Shown: positions 1 to 6,203 of the stretch, one piece after another | Layout of the letters: each line of letters starts with the position of its first letter | How positions within the stretch are numbered: the stretch's first letter is position 1 | Assembly: GCA_030151865.1 (NCBI GenBank) | Contig: JASLCK010000183.1 | Span: 1-8,757, forward strand | Direction: 5' to 3' | Length of the DNA: 8,757 nt | From: Rhodospirillaceae bacterium | Lineage (GTDB): Bacteria; Pseudomonadota; Alphaproteobacteria; Rhodospirillales; Magnetospirillaceae | Position numbers and translations under genes: made by a program | The notes under the pieces: generated by a model | What the model saw: the letters and a program-made list of their open reading frames with translations, nothing else | Told to the model about the DNA's origin: nothing | Database searches by the model: none

Positions 1-90
1 CAGGTGCAGGCCGTCCGTGATCGGGAAGTGGTGCAATTGCATGAAACCATTCAACAATTGCGCCTGAAGCTGGAGACGGTCGATGCTTGA
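1..90 (+). CDS. C-terminal end of an unidentified protein (5' end outside window)
   Basis: An open frame runs from the first base of the window to a TGA at 88-90 and gives the last 29 residues of a protein. The residues are charged and leucine/valine-spaced (ending QQLRLKLETVDA), which fits the end of an amphipathic helix or coiled coil. Its stop overlaps the start of the adenylyl cyclase gene by 8 nt (ATG at 83 inside ATGCTTGA), so the two are probably co-transcribed and translationally coupled. The family cannot be identified from so short a tail. That it is real rests on the absence of stops, the overlap architecture and the shared strand. Confidence 0.6.
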   Translation, partial: QVQAVRDREVVQLHETIQQLRLKLETVDA

Positions 91-2362
91 TCTGCCAGAC
101 CGCGCCTCGCTCAGCATCAAGGGTAAGCACCGTTCGTCCCATCTGACCGAACTGCTGTTGGAGATTTCCAACCGGCTGGCGGTGTCCAATACCCTGGACG
201 ACGCCTTGCGCACCATGCGCGACATCGCCACCCAGGTGATCGGTACCGAACGGGGATCGGTGTTTCTGAACGATCCGGTGACGGGCGAGCTTTATTCCCG
301 CATCAGCGGCCGTTTCGCCCGCGAAATCCGCCTGATGAACAACAGCGGCGTGGCGGGTCATGTCTATACCACCGGCAAGGGCGTGATCATCCATGACGCC
401 TATTCCGATGCCCGCTTCAACCGGGCCATCGATCAGCAGACCGGCTTTACCACCCGCAGCATCCTGTGTGCCCCCTTGCGCACCTTCAAGGGCGAGGTGA
501 TCGGTGTCGCCCAGCTTTTGAACAAGGTGGATGGGGCATTTTCCGACGAAGATCTGCTGTTGCTGGAAACCATCATTTCCCAGGCGTCAGTCTCGCTGGA
601 AAGTTTCCGCACCATCGAAGGCATCGAGAAAAGCCGCAAACAGGAATTGGACTTTCTGGCGGTGGTGTCGGAAATCAGTTCGGAACTGAAGCTGGGGCCG
701 CTTTTGCAAAAGATCATGGCGGCCATCACCCGGATGCTGGACGCCGAACGCTCCACTCTGTTTATCAACGACGAAAAGACCAACGAACTTTATACCGAGG
801 TCGGGCAGGGGTTGGGGGCCACCATTATCCGCCTGCCCAATCACTTAGGCATCGCGGGCACGGTCTTCACGTCGGGGCAAAGCGTCAATATCCCGCACGC
901 CTATGCCGATCTGCGCTTCAATCCCAGTTTCGACCGCAAGACCGGGTTCTTCACCCGCTCGATCCTGTGCGTGCCGGTCACCAACAAGGCGGGCAAGGTG
1001 ATCGGCGTCACCCAGGTCCTGAACAAGCGGGGCGGGGCGTTCAGCGCCGATGACGAGGCGCGGCTGAAGGCCTTTACCTCGCAAATCTCCATCGGTCTGG
1101 AAAACGCCAAGCTGTTCGATGATGTGCAGACCATCAAGAATTATAACGAGAGCATTCTGGAATCCATGACCAACGGGGTTTTGACCCTGTCGGCAGATGG
1201 ACGGATCGTCACCTGCAACGCGGCCGGTGGGCGGATTTTTCGGCTGCGCTTGTCGGATATCATCGGCTGCCCGGCGGCGGATTTCTTTATCGGCGAAAAT
1301 GCCTGGGTGATGGACAAGCTGAAGCTGGTCGAGGAAACCGGCCACGATCAGGTGGCGGTGGATGCCCATCTGACCAGCCCGACCGGCGAACATCTGTCGG
1401 TCAACGTCACCTTGATGCCGCTGTTGAGCGCATCGGAAAAGCGCCTGGGTTCGTTGGTGATGATCGAGGATATCAGCAGCGAAAAGCGCATGAAATCCAC
1501 CATGTCGCGGTATATGGACCCGGCCTTGGCCGACAAGCTGCTGGCGGCGGGCGAGGAATTGCTGGGTGGTCAGTCCAGCGAAGCGACGGTGCTGTTTTCC
1601 GACGTGCGCAGCTTTACCACCTTGTCCGAGGAATTGGGCGCCCAAGGCATCGTCAGCCTGTTGAATGAATATTTTACCCTGATGGTCGATTGCATCGCCG
1701 ATCAGGGCGGCATGTTGGACAAGTTTATCGGCGACGCCATCATGGCAGTGTTCGGCACGCCCTTTTCCCATGGCGACGATGCCGACCGGGCGGTGCGCTC
1801 GGCCATCGCCATGATGGGCGAATTGCAGGGCTTTAATCTGCGTCGCGCCGATGATGGCCGCAAACCCTTGGATATTGGCATCGGCATCAACACCGACGTG
1901 GTGGTGTCGGGCAATATCGGCAGCCCCAAGCGCATGGATTACACGGTGATTGGCGACGGGGTGAACCTGGCGTCACGGCTGGAAAGTGCTTGTAAGCAAT
2001 ATGGCTCGCACATTTTGATCAGCGAAAACACCCTGCATAAGCTGAAAGGCACCTATCGCACCCGCGAGGTGGACCGGGTGGTGGTCAAAGGCAAGACCAA
2101 GCCGGTGGCGATTTACGAGGTGCTGGATTATCACACCGACCAGTCTTTTCCCCACCTGATGGATGCGTTGCAGGCATTTCATTACGGGCTGAGCGCTTAT
2201 CGTGAGCGTCATTTCCAGCAATCCCTGCGGGCGTTCGAGGAAGCTTTGCGGCTGAATCCCGGCGATGTTCCCAGCCAGATCTATCAGGAGCGGTGCCAGC
2301 ATTTATTGGAATATCCGCCCAAGGATGATTGGGATGGCGTTTGGATCATGAAGTCGAAGTGA
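83..2362 (+). CDS. Class III adenylyl cyclase with GAF-GAF-PAS sensor region (CyaB1-like)
   Basis: Makes cAMP from ATP; no membrane segment is visible, so it is probably cytoplasmic. Of 759 residues, GAF-A spans about 25-175, GAF-B about 190-345, PAS about 350-465 and the cyclase homology domain about 495-680. Both GAF domains carry an NKFDE-like motif (N147-K148, F153, D155-E156; N314-K315, F320, D323-D324), typical of cyclic-nucleotide-binding GAFs. The cyclase domain has both metal aspartates (D507 in FSDVRS, D551 in IGDAIMAVFG), adenine-selecting K547 and T621 (Thr rather than Asp marks class IIIb), and transition-state N628 and R632. A tail (about 690-759) holds a TPR-like helix pair and ends PPKDDWDGVWIMKSK, resembling tails of cyanobacterial CyaB-type enzymes. 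The ATG at 83 has a GGAG seven bases upstream. The domain order matches Anabaena CyaB1, where cAMP binding to a GAF domain activates the enzyme; autoregulation here is inferred from that. Confidence 0.95.
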   Translation: MLDLPDRASLSIKGKHRSSHLTELLLEISNRLAVSNTLDDALRTMRDIATQVIGTERGSVFLNDPVTGELYSRISGRFAREIRLMNNSGVAGHVYTTGKGVIIHDAYSDARFNRAIDQQTGFTTRSILCAPLRTFKGEVIGVAQLLNKVDGAFSDEDLLLLETIISQASVSLESFRTIEGIEKSRKQELDFLAVVSEISSELKLGPLLQKIMAAITRMLDAERSTLFINDEKTNELYTEVGQGLGATIIRLPNHLGIAGTVFTSGQSVNIPHAYADLRFNPSFDRKTGFFTRSILCVPVTNKAGKVIGVTQVLNKRGGAFSADDEARLKAFTSQISIGLENAKLFDDVQTIKNYNESILESMTNGVLTLSADGRIVTCNAAGGRIFRLRLSDIIGCPAADFFIGENAWVMDKLKLVEETGHDQVAVDAHLTSPTGEHLSVNVTLMPLLSASEKRLGSLVMIEDISSEKRMKSTMSRYMDPALADKLLAAGEELLGGQSSEATVLFSDVRSFTTLSEELGAQGIVSLLNEYFTLMVDCIADQGGMLDKFIGDAIMAVFGTPFSHGDDADRAVRSAIAMMGELQGFNLRRADDGRKPLDIGIGINTDVVVSGNIGSPKRMDYTVIGDGVNLASRLESACKQYGSHILISENTLHKLKGTYRTREVDRVVVKGKTKPVAIYEVLDYHTDQSFPHLMDALQAFHYGLSAYRERHFQQSLRAFEEALRLNPGDVPSQIYQERCQHLLEYPPKDDWDGVWIMKSK

Positions 2363-2371
2363 ATGCGATAA

Positions 2372-2418
2372 TCCTCATCCCCAGGTTGGAGGTGGGGGAG
2401 GAGATGGTATAAACCATC
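2372..2418 (+). repeat. Two adjacent hairpins in the gap after the adenylyl cyclase gene
   Basis: The 119-bp gap 2363-2481 begins with two inverted repeats in direct succession. The first pairs TCCTC (2372-2376) with GAGGA (2398-2402) and CCCC (2379-2382) with GGGG (2394-2397), leaving a 2-nt bulge and an 11-nt loop. The second is a perfect 6-bp repeat, GATGGT (2403-2408) and ACCATC (2413-2418), with loop ATAA. No T-run follows either, so they are not a textbook intrinsic terminator; they could still slow RNA polymerase, protect a 3' end, or in the case of the second be a protein-binding palindrome. I see no convincing promoter in the rest of the gap. Confidence 0.35.
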
Positions 2419-2470
2419 CGCACGCTTGCTGGTTGTTTCAAGGAATGCCATGGTTCTCTGTGATTTCGGT

Positions 2471-2477
2471 GGGGGGG
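2471..2477 (+). promoter_or_regulatory. G-rich ribosome binding site before a GTG start
   Basis: A run of seven G lies just upstream of the GTG at 2482. An in-frame TGA at 2461-2463 excludes any longer reading, and no ATG lies between it and the GTG in this frame. The first residues (MAREHRISVRVRV, then a membrane segment) make a sensible N-terminus. The G-run therefore probably serves as the Shine-Dalgarno sequence, although it lacks the A residues of the consensus. Confidence 0.4.
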
Positions 2478-2481
2478 ACCG

Positions 2482-3957
2482 GTGGCTAGGGAACATCGTA
2501 TTTCCGTTCGTGTCAGAGTGCTCTGGATCGTCGGGCTTTTGCTGACGATCGGCTTTGCGGCGACCAATCTTGTCAGTTTTTCGGTGTCGCGCTCGGCCCT
2601 TAAAAGCACGATCCTGCACAACGAACTGCCCCTGACCAGCAGCAATATCTATTCGGAAATCCAAGCGGATCTGTTGCGCCCGGTGTTCGTGTCGTCCCTG
2701 ATGGCCAACGACACCTTTTTGCGCGACTGGGTGCTGGGCGGGGAAGGCGATGTCACCCAGGTGACCCGCTATCTGGACGAGATTTGCAAGAAGTTCGGCG
2801 TTTTCACCGCCTTCATGGTGTCCGACAAATCGTCGGTCTATTACCATTTTACCGGCCCGACCAAAACCGTGTCGGAAAACGACCCGCGCGACGCCTGGTT
2901 CTTTCGGGTGCGCGGCGCGGCTCAGCCTTATGAAATCAATGTCGATTACAATCAGGAACAAAGTGACGAGATCACCATCTTCGTCAATTACCGGCTGCTG
3001 GATTATCAGGGCCATTTCCTGGGGGCGACCGGCGTTGGGTTAAAGATGGAAACGGTGGGGAAGATCATTTCCCGCTATCGTGACGATTACAGCCGCAACA
3101 TCTATTTCATCGACCGCAACGGCCATATCCCGGTGCGTTCCGCCAAACCGATGATTACCGAGGCCCGTTTGCAAGATGCCCCAGGCGTCAATGTGCTGGC
3201 CGATCAGATCTTGTCGCAGAAAGACGGTTATTACGAATATAGCCGCAATGGCGAAACCATGCTGTTGACCACCCGGTTCATTCCCGAATTGGGCTGGACG
3301 GTGATGGTGGAACAGCGGGAAGCCGACGCCATCCGCGCCTTGTGGCGGGCTTTGGTGGTCAATCTGGTGATTGGTCTTTCGATCATTGCGGTGACGATCG
3401 CCGCCGTGGCCATGGCGCTGGCCTATTACCAGCGCAAGCTGGAAGCGGTTTCCAGTACCGAACAGGTGGCCGGTTTGGCCAGCCGTCAGGCGTTTGAAAT
3501 CAGCATGGATTACGCCTTGCGCCTGCATCAGCGCAGCGCGCGGCCCTTAACCCTGTTGTTGCTGGATGTCGATCACTTCAACTGGGTCTGCGACAGTCTG
3601 GGGGTAATCCAGGGCGAAGACTTGCTGCGCAAGGTGGCCGAGGCGGTGCGGCGGGTCATTCGCGAAACCGATGTGGTTTGCCGCTGGAGTGCGTCGGAAC
3701 TGGGTATCCTGGCCGATGACTGCAGCCTGGAACAGGGGCTGCATCTGGCGGAAACCTTGCGGGTTTTGCTGGAGGCCGAGCCGATCTTCAATCCCGACGA
3801 CGGCTTCCGCGTGACTTTGAGCGTCGGCGTCGCCGAAGCCGATCAGGCGGAAACCGTCGGGGATTTGTCGGGCCGTGCCGCCCAGCAGTTGGATCAGGCC
3901 CGTAAAGCCGGACGCAATCAGGTTTGGCCGGTTCTGCCGGACGAATTAGGGGTATAG
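2482..3957 (+). CDS. Membrane Cache-sensor protein with degenerate GGDEF domain
   Basis: A 491-residue inner-membrane sensor. A first membrane segment (about 13-33), a periplasmic region (about 36-285) with double-Cache features (for example the DPRDAWFF stretch near 134-141 and a GATGVGLKMETV strand near 181-192), and a second membrane segment (about 290-315) precede a cytoplasmic GGDEF-fold domain (about 325-485). Fold markers are LDVDHF (361-366), TLSVGVAEAD (445-454) and AGRNQV (476-481). The active-site signature is SASEL (403-407) instead of GGDEF. Other usual catalytic residues are also replaced: N367 for Lys, C370 for the guanine-contacting Asn, E379 for Asp and R474 for Lys. It probably makes no c-di-GMP. 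The inhibitory-site motif RETD (394-397) lies exactly five residues before the signature, as in active enzymes, so c-di-GMP binding is plausible. No EAL or HD-GYP domain follows. The periplasmic ligand cannot be told. Confidence 0.88.
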   Translation: MAREHRISVRVRVLWIVGLLLTIGFAATNLVSFSVSRSALKSTILHNELPLTSSNIYSEIQADLLRPVFVSSLMANDTFLRDWVLGGEGDVTQVTRYLDEICKKFGVFTAFMVSDKSSVYYHFTGPTKTVSENDPRDAWFFRVRGAAQPYEINVDYNQEQSDEITIFVNYRLLDYQGHFLGATGVGLKMETVGKIISRYRDDYSRNIYFIDRNGHIPVRSAKPMITEARLQDAPGVNVLADQILSQKDGYYEYSRNGETMLLTTRFIPELGWTVMVEQREADAIRALWRALVVNLVIGLSIIAVTIAAVAMALAYYQRKLEAVSSTEQVAGLASRQAFEISMDYALRLHQRSARPLTLLLLDVDHFNWVCDSLGVIQGEDLLRKVAEAVRRVIRETDVVCRWSASELGILADDCSLEQGLHLAETLRVLLEAEPIFNPDDGFRVTLSVGVAEADQAETVGDLSGRAAQQLDQARKAGRNQVWPVLPDELGV

Positions 3958-3958
3958 A

Positions 3959-4585
3959 TCAGGGCTTGCCGTTGACTTGACCGGGGGCCAACTGATCGTC
4001 ATCGATGGGCGTGCCCGTCGTAACCGCCAAGGGCAGCACCCCGGCCCACACCGGCCAGGACATATCGTCGTCGCTGTCGATGGGCGGGCCTTTGCGGGAC
4101 TTCACCGATCCTTCGTCAATGGTCAGGGCCAACAGCTTGGTGGCGGTCAGTTCCTTTTCATTGGGGGCGCGCACATGGGCGTTGCGGCCCTTGACCAGCT
4201 TTTCCATCAAGGCGTCGAAGACCGGGATTTTCTCGGCATTGTCGGTGACTTCGCGGGCGGCGCCGAACAGCACCACCGAGCGGTAATTCATCGAATGGTG
4301 AAAGGCCGACCGGGCCAGCACCAGACCATCCACCAGGGTTACGGTGATGCACAGATCGGCCCCGTCGGCCATGGCCTTGGCCATGCGGCTGCCGTGACTG
4401 CCGTGGAAGTACAACTGATCGCCGACCCGCCAATGAATGGTGGGGATCACCACCGGCGCGCCATCCACGATGAACCCGACATGACAGATATAAGCCTCGT
4501 CCAGGATGGCGTAAGCCGACACGCTGTCGAACTCGGTCCGGTCGGATTTGACGCGCGGGGTGGAACGGGGGGTCTTCTTCAACAT
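3959..4585 (-). CDS. Pyridoxamine 5'-phosphate oxidase-like flavin-binding protein
   Basis: A 208-residue protein of the split-barrel FMN-binding superfamily, resembling the Pyridox_ox_2 / 'flavin-nucleotide-binding' group. Recognisable blocks are AILDEAYICHVGF (26-38), PTIHWRVGDQLYFHGS (48-63), the strongly conserved LVLARSAFHHSMNYRSVV (88-105), a GRN near 133-135, ELTATKLLALTI (145-156), and PVWAGVLPL near the end (178-186). Members bind FMN, or sometimes F420 or heme, and most have no proven substrate; true PdxH function should not be assumed. No signal peptide is visible, so it is probably cytoplasmic. It is divergent from the MocR/PdxR-type regulator, with PdxR-like boxes beginning about 45 bp upstream of its start, so control by PLP status is likely. 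Its stop is 1 bp from the stop of the convergent Cache-GGDEF gene. The ATG at 4585 has a weak AGGG about 11 bases upstream. Confidence 0.88.
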   Translation of the reverse strand: MLKKTPRSTPRVKSDRTEFDSVSAYAILDEAYICHVGFIVDGAPVVIPTIHWRVGDQLYFHGSHGSRMAKAMADGADLCITVTLVDGLVLARSAFHHSMNYRSVVLFGAAREVTDNAEKIPVFDALMEKLVKGRNAHVRAPNEKELTATKLLALTIDEGSVKSRKGPPIDSDDDMSWPVWAGVLPLAVTTGTPIDDDQLAPGQVNGKP

Positions 4586-4630
4586 GGTGCCGATACCCTA
4601 CTGAATTGAACTGACAGGGATGGTGTCGGT

Positions 4631-4681
4631 AAAGTGGACTTTGAAAAAGGTCCATTCAGCATATTTTGACAGGTCCACTTT
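4631..4681. promoter_or_regulatory. Predicted PdxR/MocR operator: three GTGGAC-type half-sites
   Basis: AAAGTGGAC at 4631-4639 is a perfect inverted repeat of GTCCACTTT at 4673-4681. A third copy, AGGTCCA at 4648-4654, repeats in the same orientation as AGGTCCA at 4671-4677, 23 bp apart or about two helical turns. As I recall, the published PdxR box of Corynebacterium glutamicum is AAAGTGGW(-/T)CTA; AAAGTGGACTTT at 4631-4642 matches it closely. The set lies between the divergent PNPOx-like and regulator genes and ends 2 bp before the regulator's ATG, so it could control both. Weak promoter-like hexamers overlap it (TTGAAC 4606-4611 with TAAAGT 4630-4635, and TTGAAA 4641-4646 with TATTTT 4662-4667), but neither is good enough to call. 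Confidence 0.7.
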
Positions 4682-4683
4682 CC

Positions 4684-6150
4684 ATGGCCCGTACCGCTGC
4701 CGCCCCGATTGTTCTGCCGCCGCTCGACCGTCAGGCCGAGGACCCTTTGCATCGCCAGCTTTATCTGTCGTTGCGCACCGCCATTCTGGAAGGCCGTTTG
4801 GCGGCGGGCAGCCGCTTGCCCGCCAGTCGGTCCCTGGCCCAGCATTTGGCGGTGTCGCGCAATACGGTGGTGGCGGCGCTGGAACAGTTGGCGACGGAAG
4901 GGTACGTGGAAAGCCGCCATGGTTCGGGCTGCCGGGTTGCCGCCCATCCCGTGCCGCCGTCCCTGGCCGGGCGGTCGCCTCAAACCGCACCCGACGACGG
5001 ACGGCGCAAGATCAGCCAGAGGGTGCGGCAGTTCGCCGACAGCGAGGGACCGATTCCGCGTCGTTCCCTGCTGCCGTTCGCCGTTGGCGTCGCGGCATTG
5101 GACGCTTTCCCTGCTCGGGAATGGAGCCGCATCCTGGGGCGGCGCTGGCGTCGGCCCGCCCGTTCGCTGCTGGTGGGGGGCGATGCCGCCGGATATCCGC
5201 CTTTGCGTGCCGCCATTGCCGAGCATCTGGGACGGGTGCGCGGGGTGCGCTGCTCGCCCGATCAGGTGGTGGTGGTGGCCGGGTCGCAGCAGGGTTTGGA
5301 TTTAGCCGCCCGCGTGTTGCTGGACCCCGGCGATCTGGCCATGGTGGAAGACCCCGGTTATGGCGGTCTGAAAGGGGTGCTGCGGGCCTGTGGGGCCATT
5401 CCCGCCCCGGTACCGGTGGACGATCAAGGTTTTGACGCCGCCCTGGGCGAACGATTGTGGCCCCAGGCGCGGTTGGCCTGTGTGACGCCGTCGCATCAGT
5501 TTCCATCGGGGGCCACCATGCCGGTGGATCGCCGTCTGGCCCTGATCGATTGGGCGTCACGGGTTGGCGGCTGGATTGTCGAGGACGATTACGACAGCGA
5601 TTTCCGCTATGCCGGGCGTCCCATCGCCGCCTTGCAAGGCTTGGACGGGAACAACCGCACCATCTATTGCGGCACCTTTTCCAAAAGCATGTTCCCGTCG
5701 CTGCGGCTGGGCTGGCTGGTGGTGCCGGAAGATTTGCTGGGCGTGGTGTTGGACGTGCGCCGTCTGGTGGATATGGTGCCCACCATGCTGACCCAGGCGG
5801 CCATGGCGGATTTTATGGAGGAAGGTCTGTTCACCGCCCATCTGCGGCGCATGCGCGGTCTTTATGCTGAGCGCCGTCAAACTTTGTTGAATGCCGCCGC
5901 CCGGCATTTGGGCGGATTGGCGCGGATCACGGCGGGCGATGCCGGAACCCACGCCATCGCCTGGCTGGCCATGGGGCACGACGATATGGCGCTGGCCCGG
6001 CGCGCCCAAGCGGTGGGGTTGGGGCCGACGGCTTTGGGACAATACCGCCTGCATCCCGGACCGCCAGGGTTGATCCTGGGCTACGGCCATATGCCGGCCG
6101 AGAAGATCGACCCGGCAATCCAGGCCCTGGCCCGGCTTTTGACCGGCTGA
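4684..6150 (+). CDS. pdxR: MocR/PdxR-type regulator (GntR wHTH plus PLP-binding aminotransferase-like domain)
   Basis: A 488-residue transcription factor from the ATG at 4684. The GntR winged helix spans about residues 20-85 (RLPASRSLAQHLAVSRNTV, then LATEGYVESRHGSGC). After a linker comes a fold-type I aminotransferase domain (about 128-488) with GGDAAGYPPLRAAI (165-178), EDPGYGG (222-228), EDDYDSDFRY (300-309) and the PLP-lysine motif GTFSKSMFPSLRLGW (330-344), whose lysine is K334. Such domains bind PLP as an internal aldimine and sense it rather than catalyse transamination. An in-frame TTG at 4666 would add six residues, but it would put the downstream operator copy inside the gene, so I chose the ATG; the ribosome site (AGG at 4671-4673) is weak. 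Divergence from a PNPOx-like gene and the PdxR-like boxes suggest control of that gene and of itself. The precise PdxR assignment is inferred; other MocR subtypes such as GabR or TauR are less well supported by the box sequence. Confidence 0.9.
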   Translation: MARTAAAPIVLPPLDRQAEDPLHRQLYLSLRTAILEGRLAAGSRLPASRSLAQHLAVSRNTVVAALEQLATEGYVESRHGSGCRVAAHPVPPSLAGRSPQTAPDDGRRKISQRVRQFADSEGPIPRRSLLPFAVGVAALDAFPAREWSRILGRRWRRPARSLLVGGDAAGYPPLRAAIAEHLGRVRGVRCSPDQVVVVAGSQQGLDLAARVLLDPGDLAMVEDPGYGGLKGVLRACGAIPAPVPVDDQGFDAALGERLWPQARLACVTPSHQFPSGATMPVDRRLALIDWASRVGGWIVEDDYDSDFRYAGRPIAALQGLDGNNRTIYCGTFSKSMFPSLRLGWLVVPEDLLGVVLDVRRLVDMVPTMLTQAAMADFMEEGLFTAHLRRMRGLYAERRQTLLNAAARHLGGLARITAGDAGTHAIAWLAMGHDDMALARRAQAVGLGPTALGQYRLHPGPPGLILGYGHMPAEKIDPAIQALARLLTG

Positions 6151-6203
6151 AACCATTTTAGGGCTTCACCCTGAGTGCCAAAGCATGTACCCCTGACAGC
6201 ATC

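Noticed and set aside
845..1771. 308-codon minus-strand frame inside the adenylyl cyclase gene
   Set aside because: A shadow of the GAF/PAS/cyclase frame with no recognisable motif and no upstream ribosome site.
2459..2463. TGTGA half of a possible CRP site before the Cache-GGDEF gene, attractive because of the adenylyl cyclase upstream
   Set aside because: The matching TCACA half is absent at the expected spacing, so this is a chance 5-mer.
2482..3957. Active diguanylate cyclase
   Set aside because: GGDEF is replaced by SASEL and several substrate-contacting residues are changed, so synthesis is unlikely.
3977..4609. Plus-strand frame of 210 codons opposite the PNPOx-like gene
   Set aside because: The minus-strand frame has strong family motifs; this one has H/Q/G-rich composition typical of a shadow.
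4666..4671. Consensus TTGACA -35 box before the regulator
   Set aside because: The matching -10 would fall at about 4689-4694, inside the coding region, and reads GTACCG, which does not fit.
4620..5435. 271-codon plus-strand frame overlapping the regulator
   Set aside because: It is out of frame with the MocR protein, has no domain features and has low-complexity G/R/A composition.
6160..6172. AGGG/CCCT hairpin after the regulator gene as terminator
   Set aside because: Only four base pairs and no following T-run.
6185..6196. Four-codon mini-ORF (ATG to TGA) just before the J-domain gene as a leader peptide
   Set aside because: No ribosome site, no regulatory codons and no attenuator structure; a chance occurrence.
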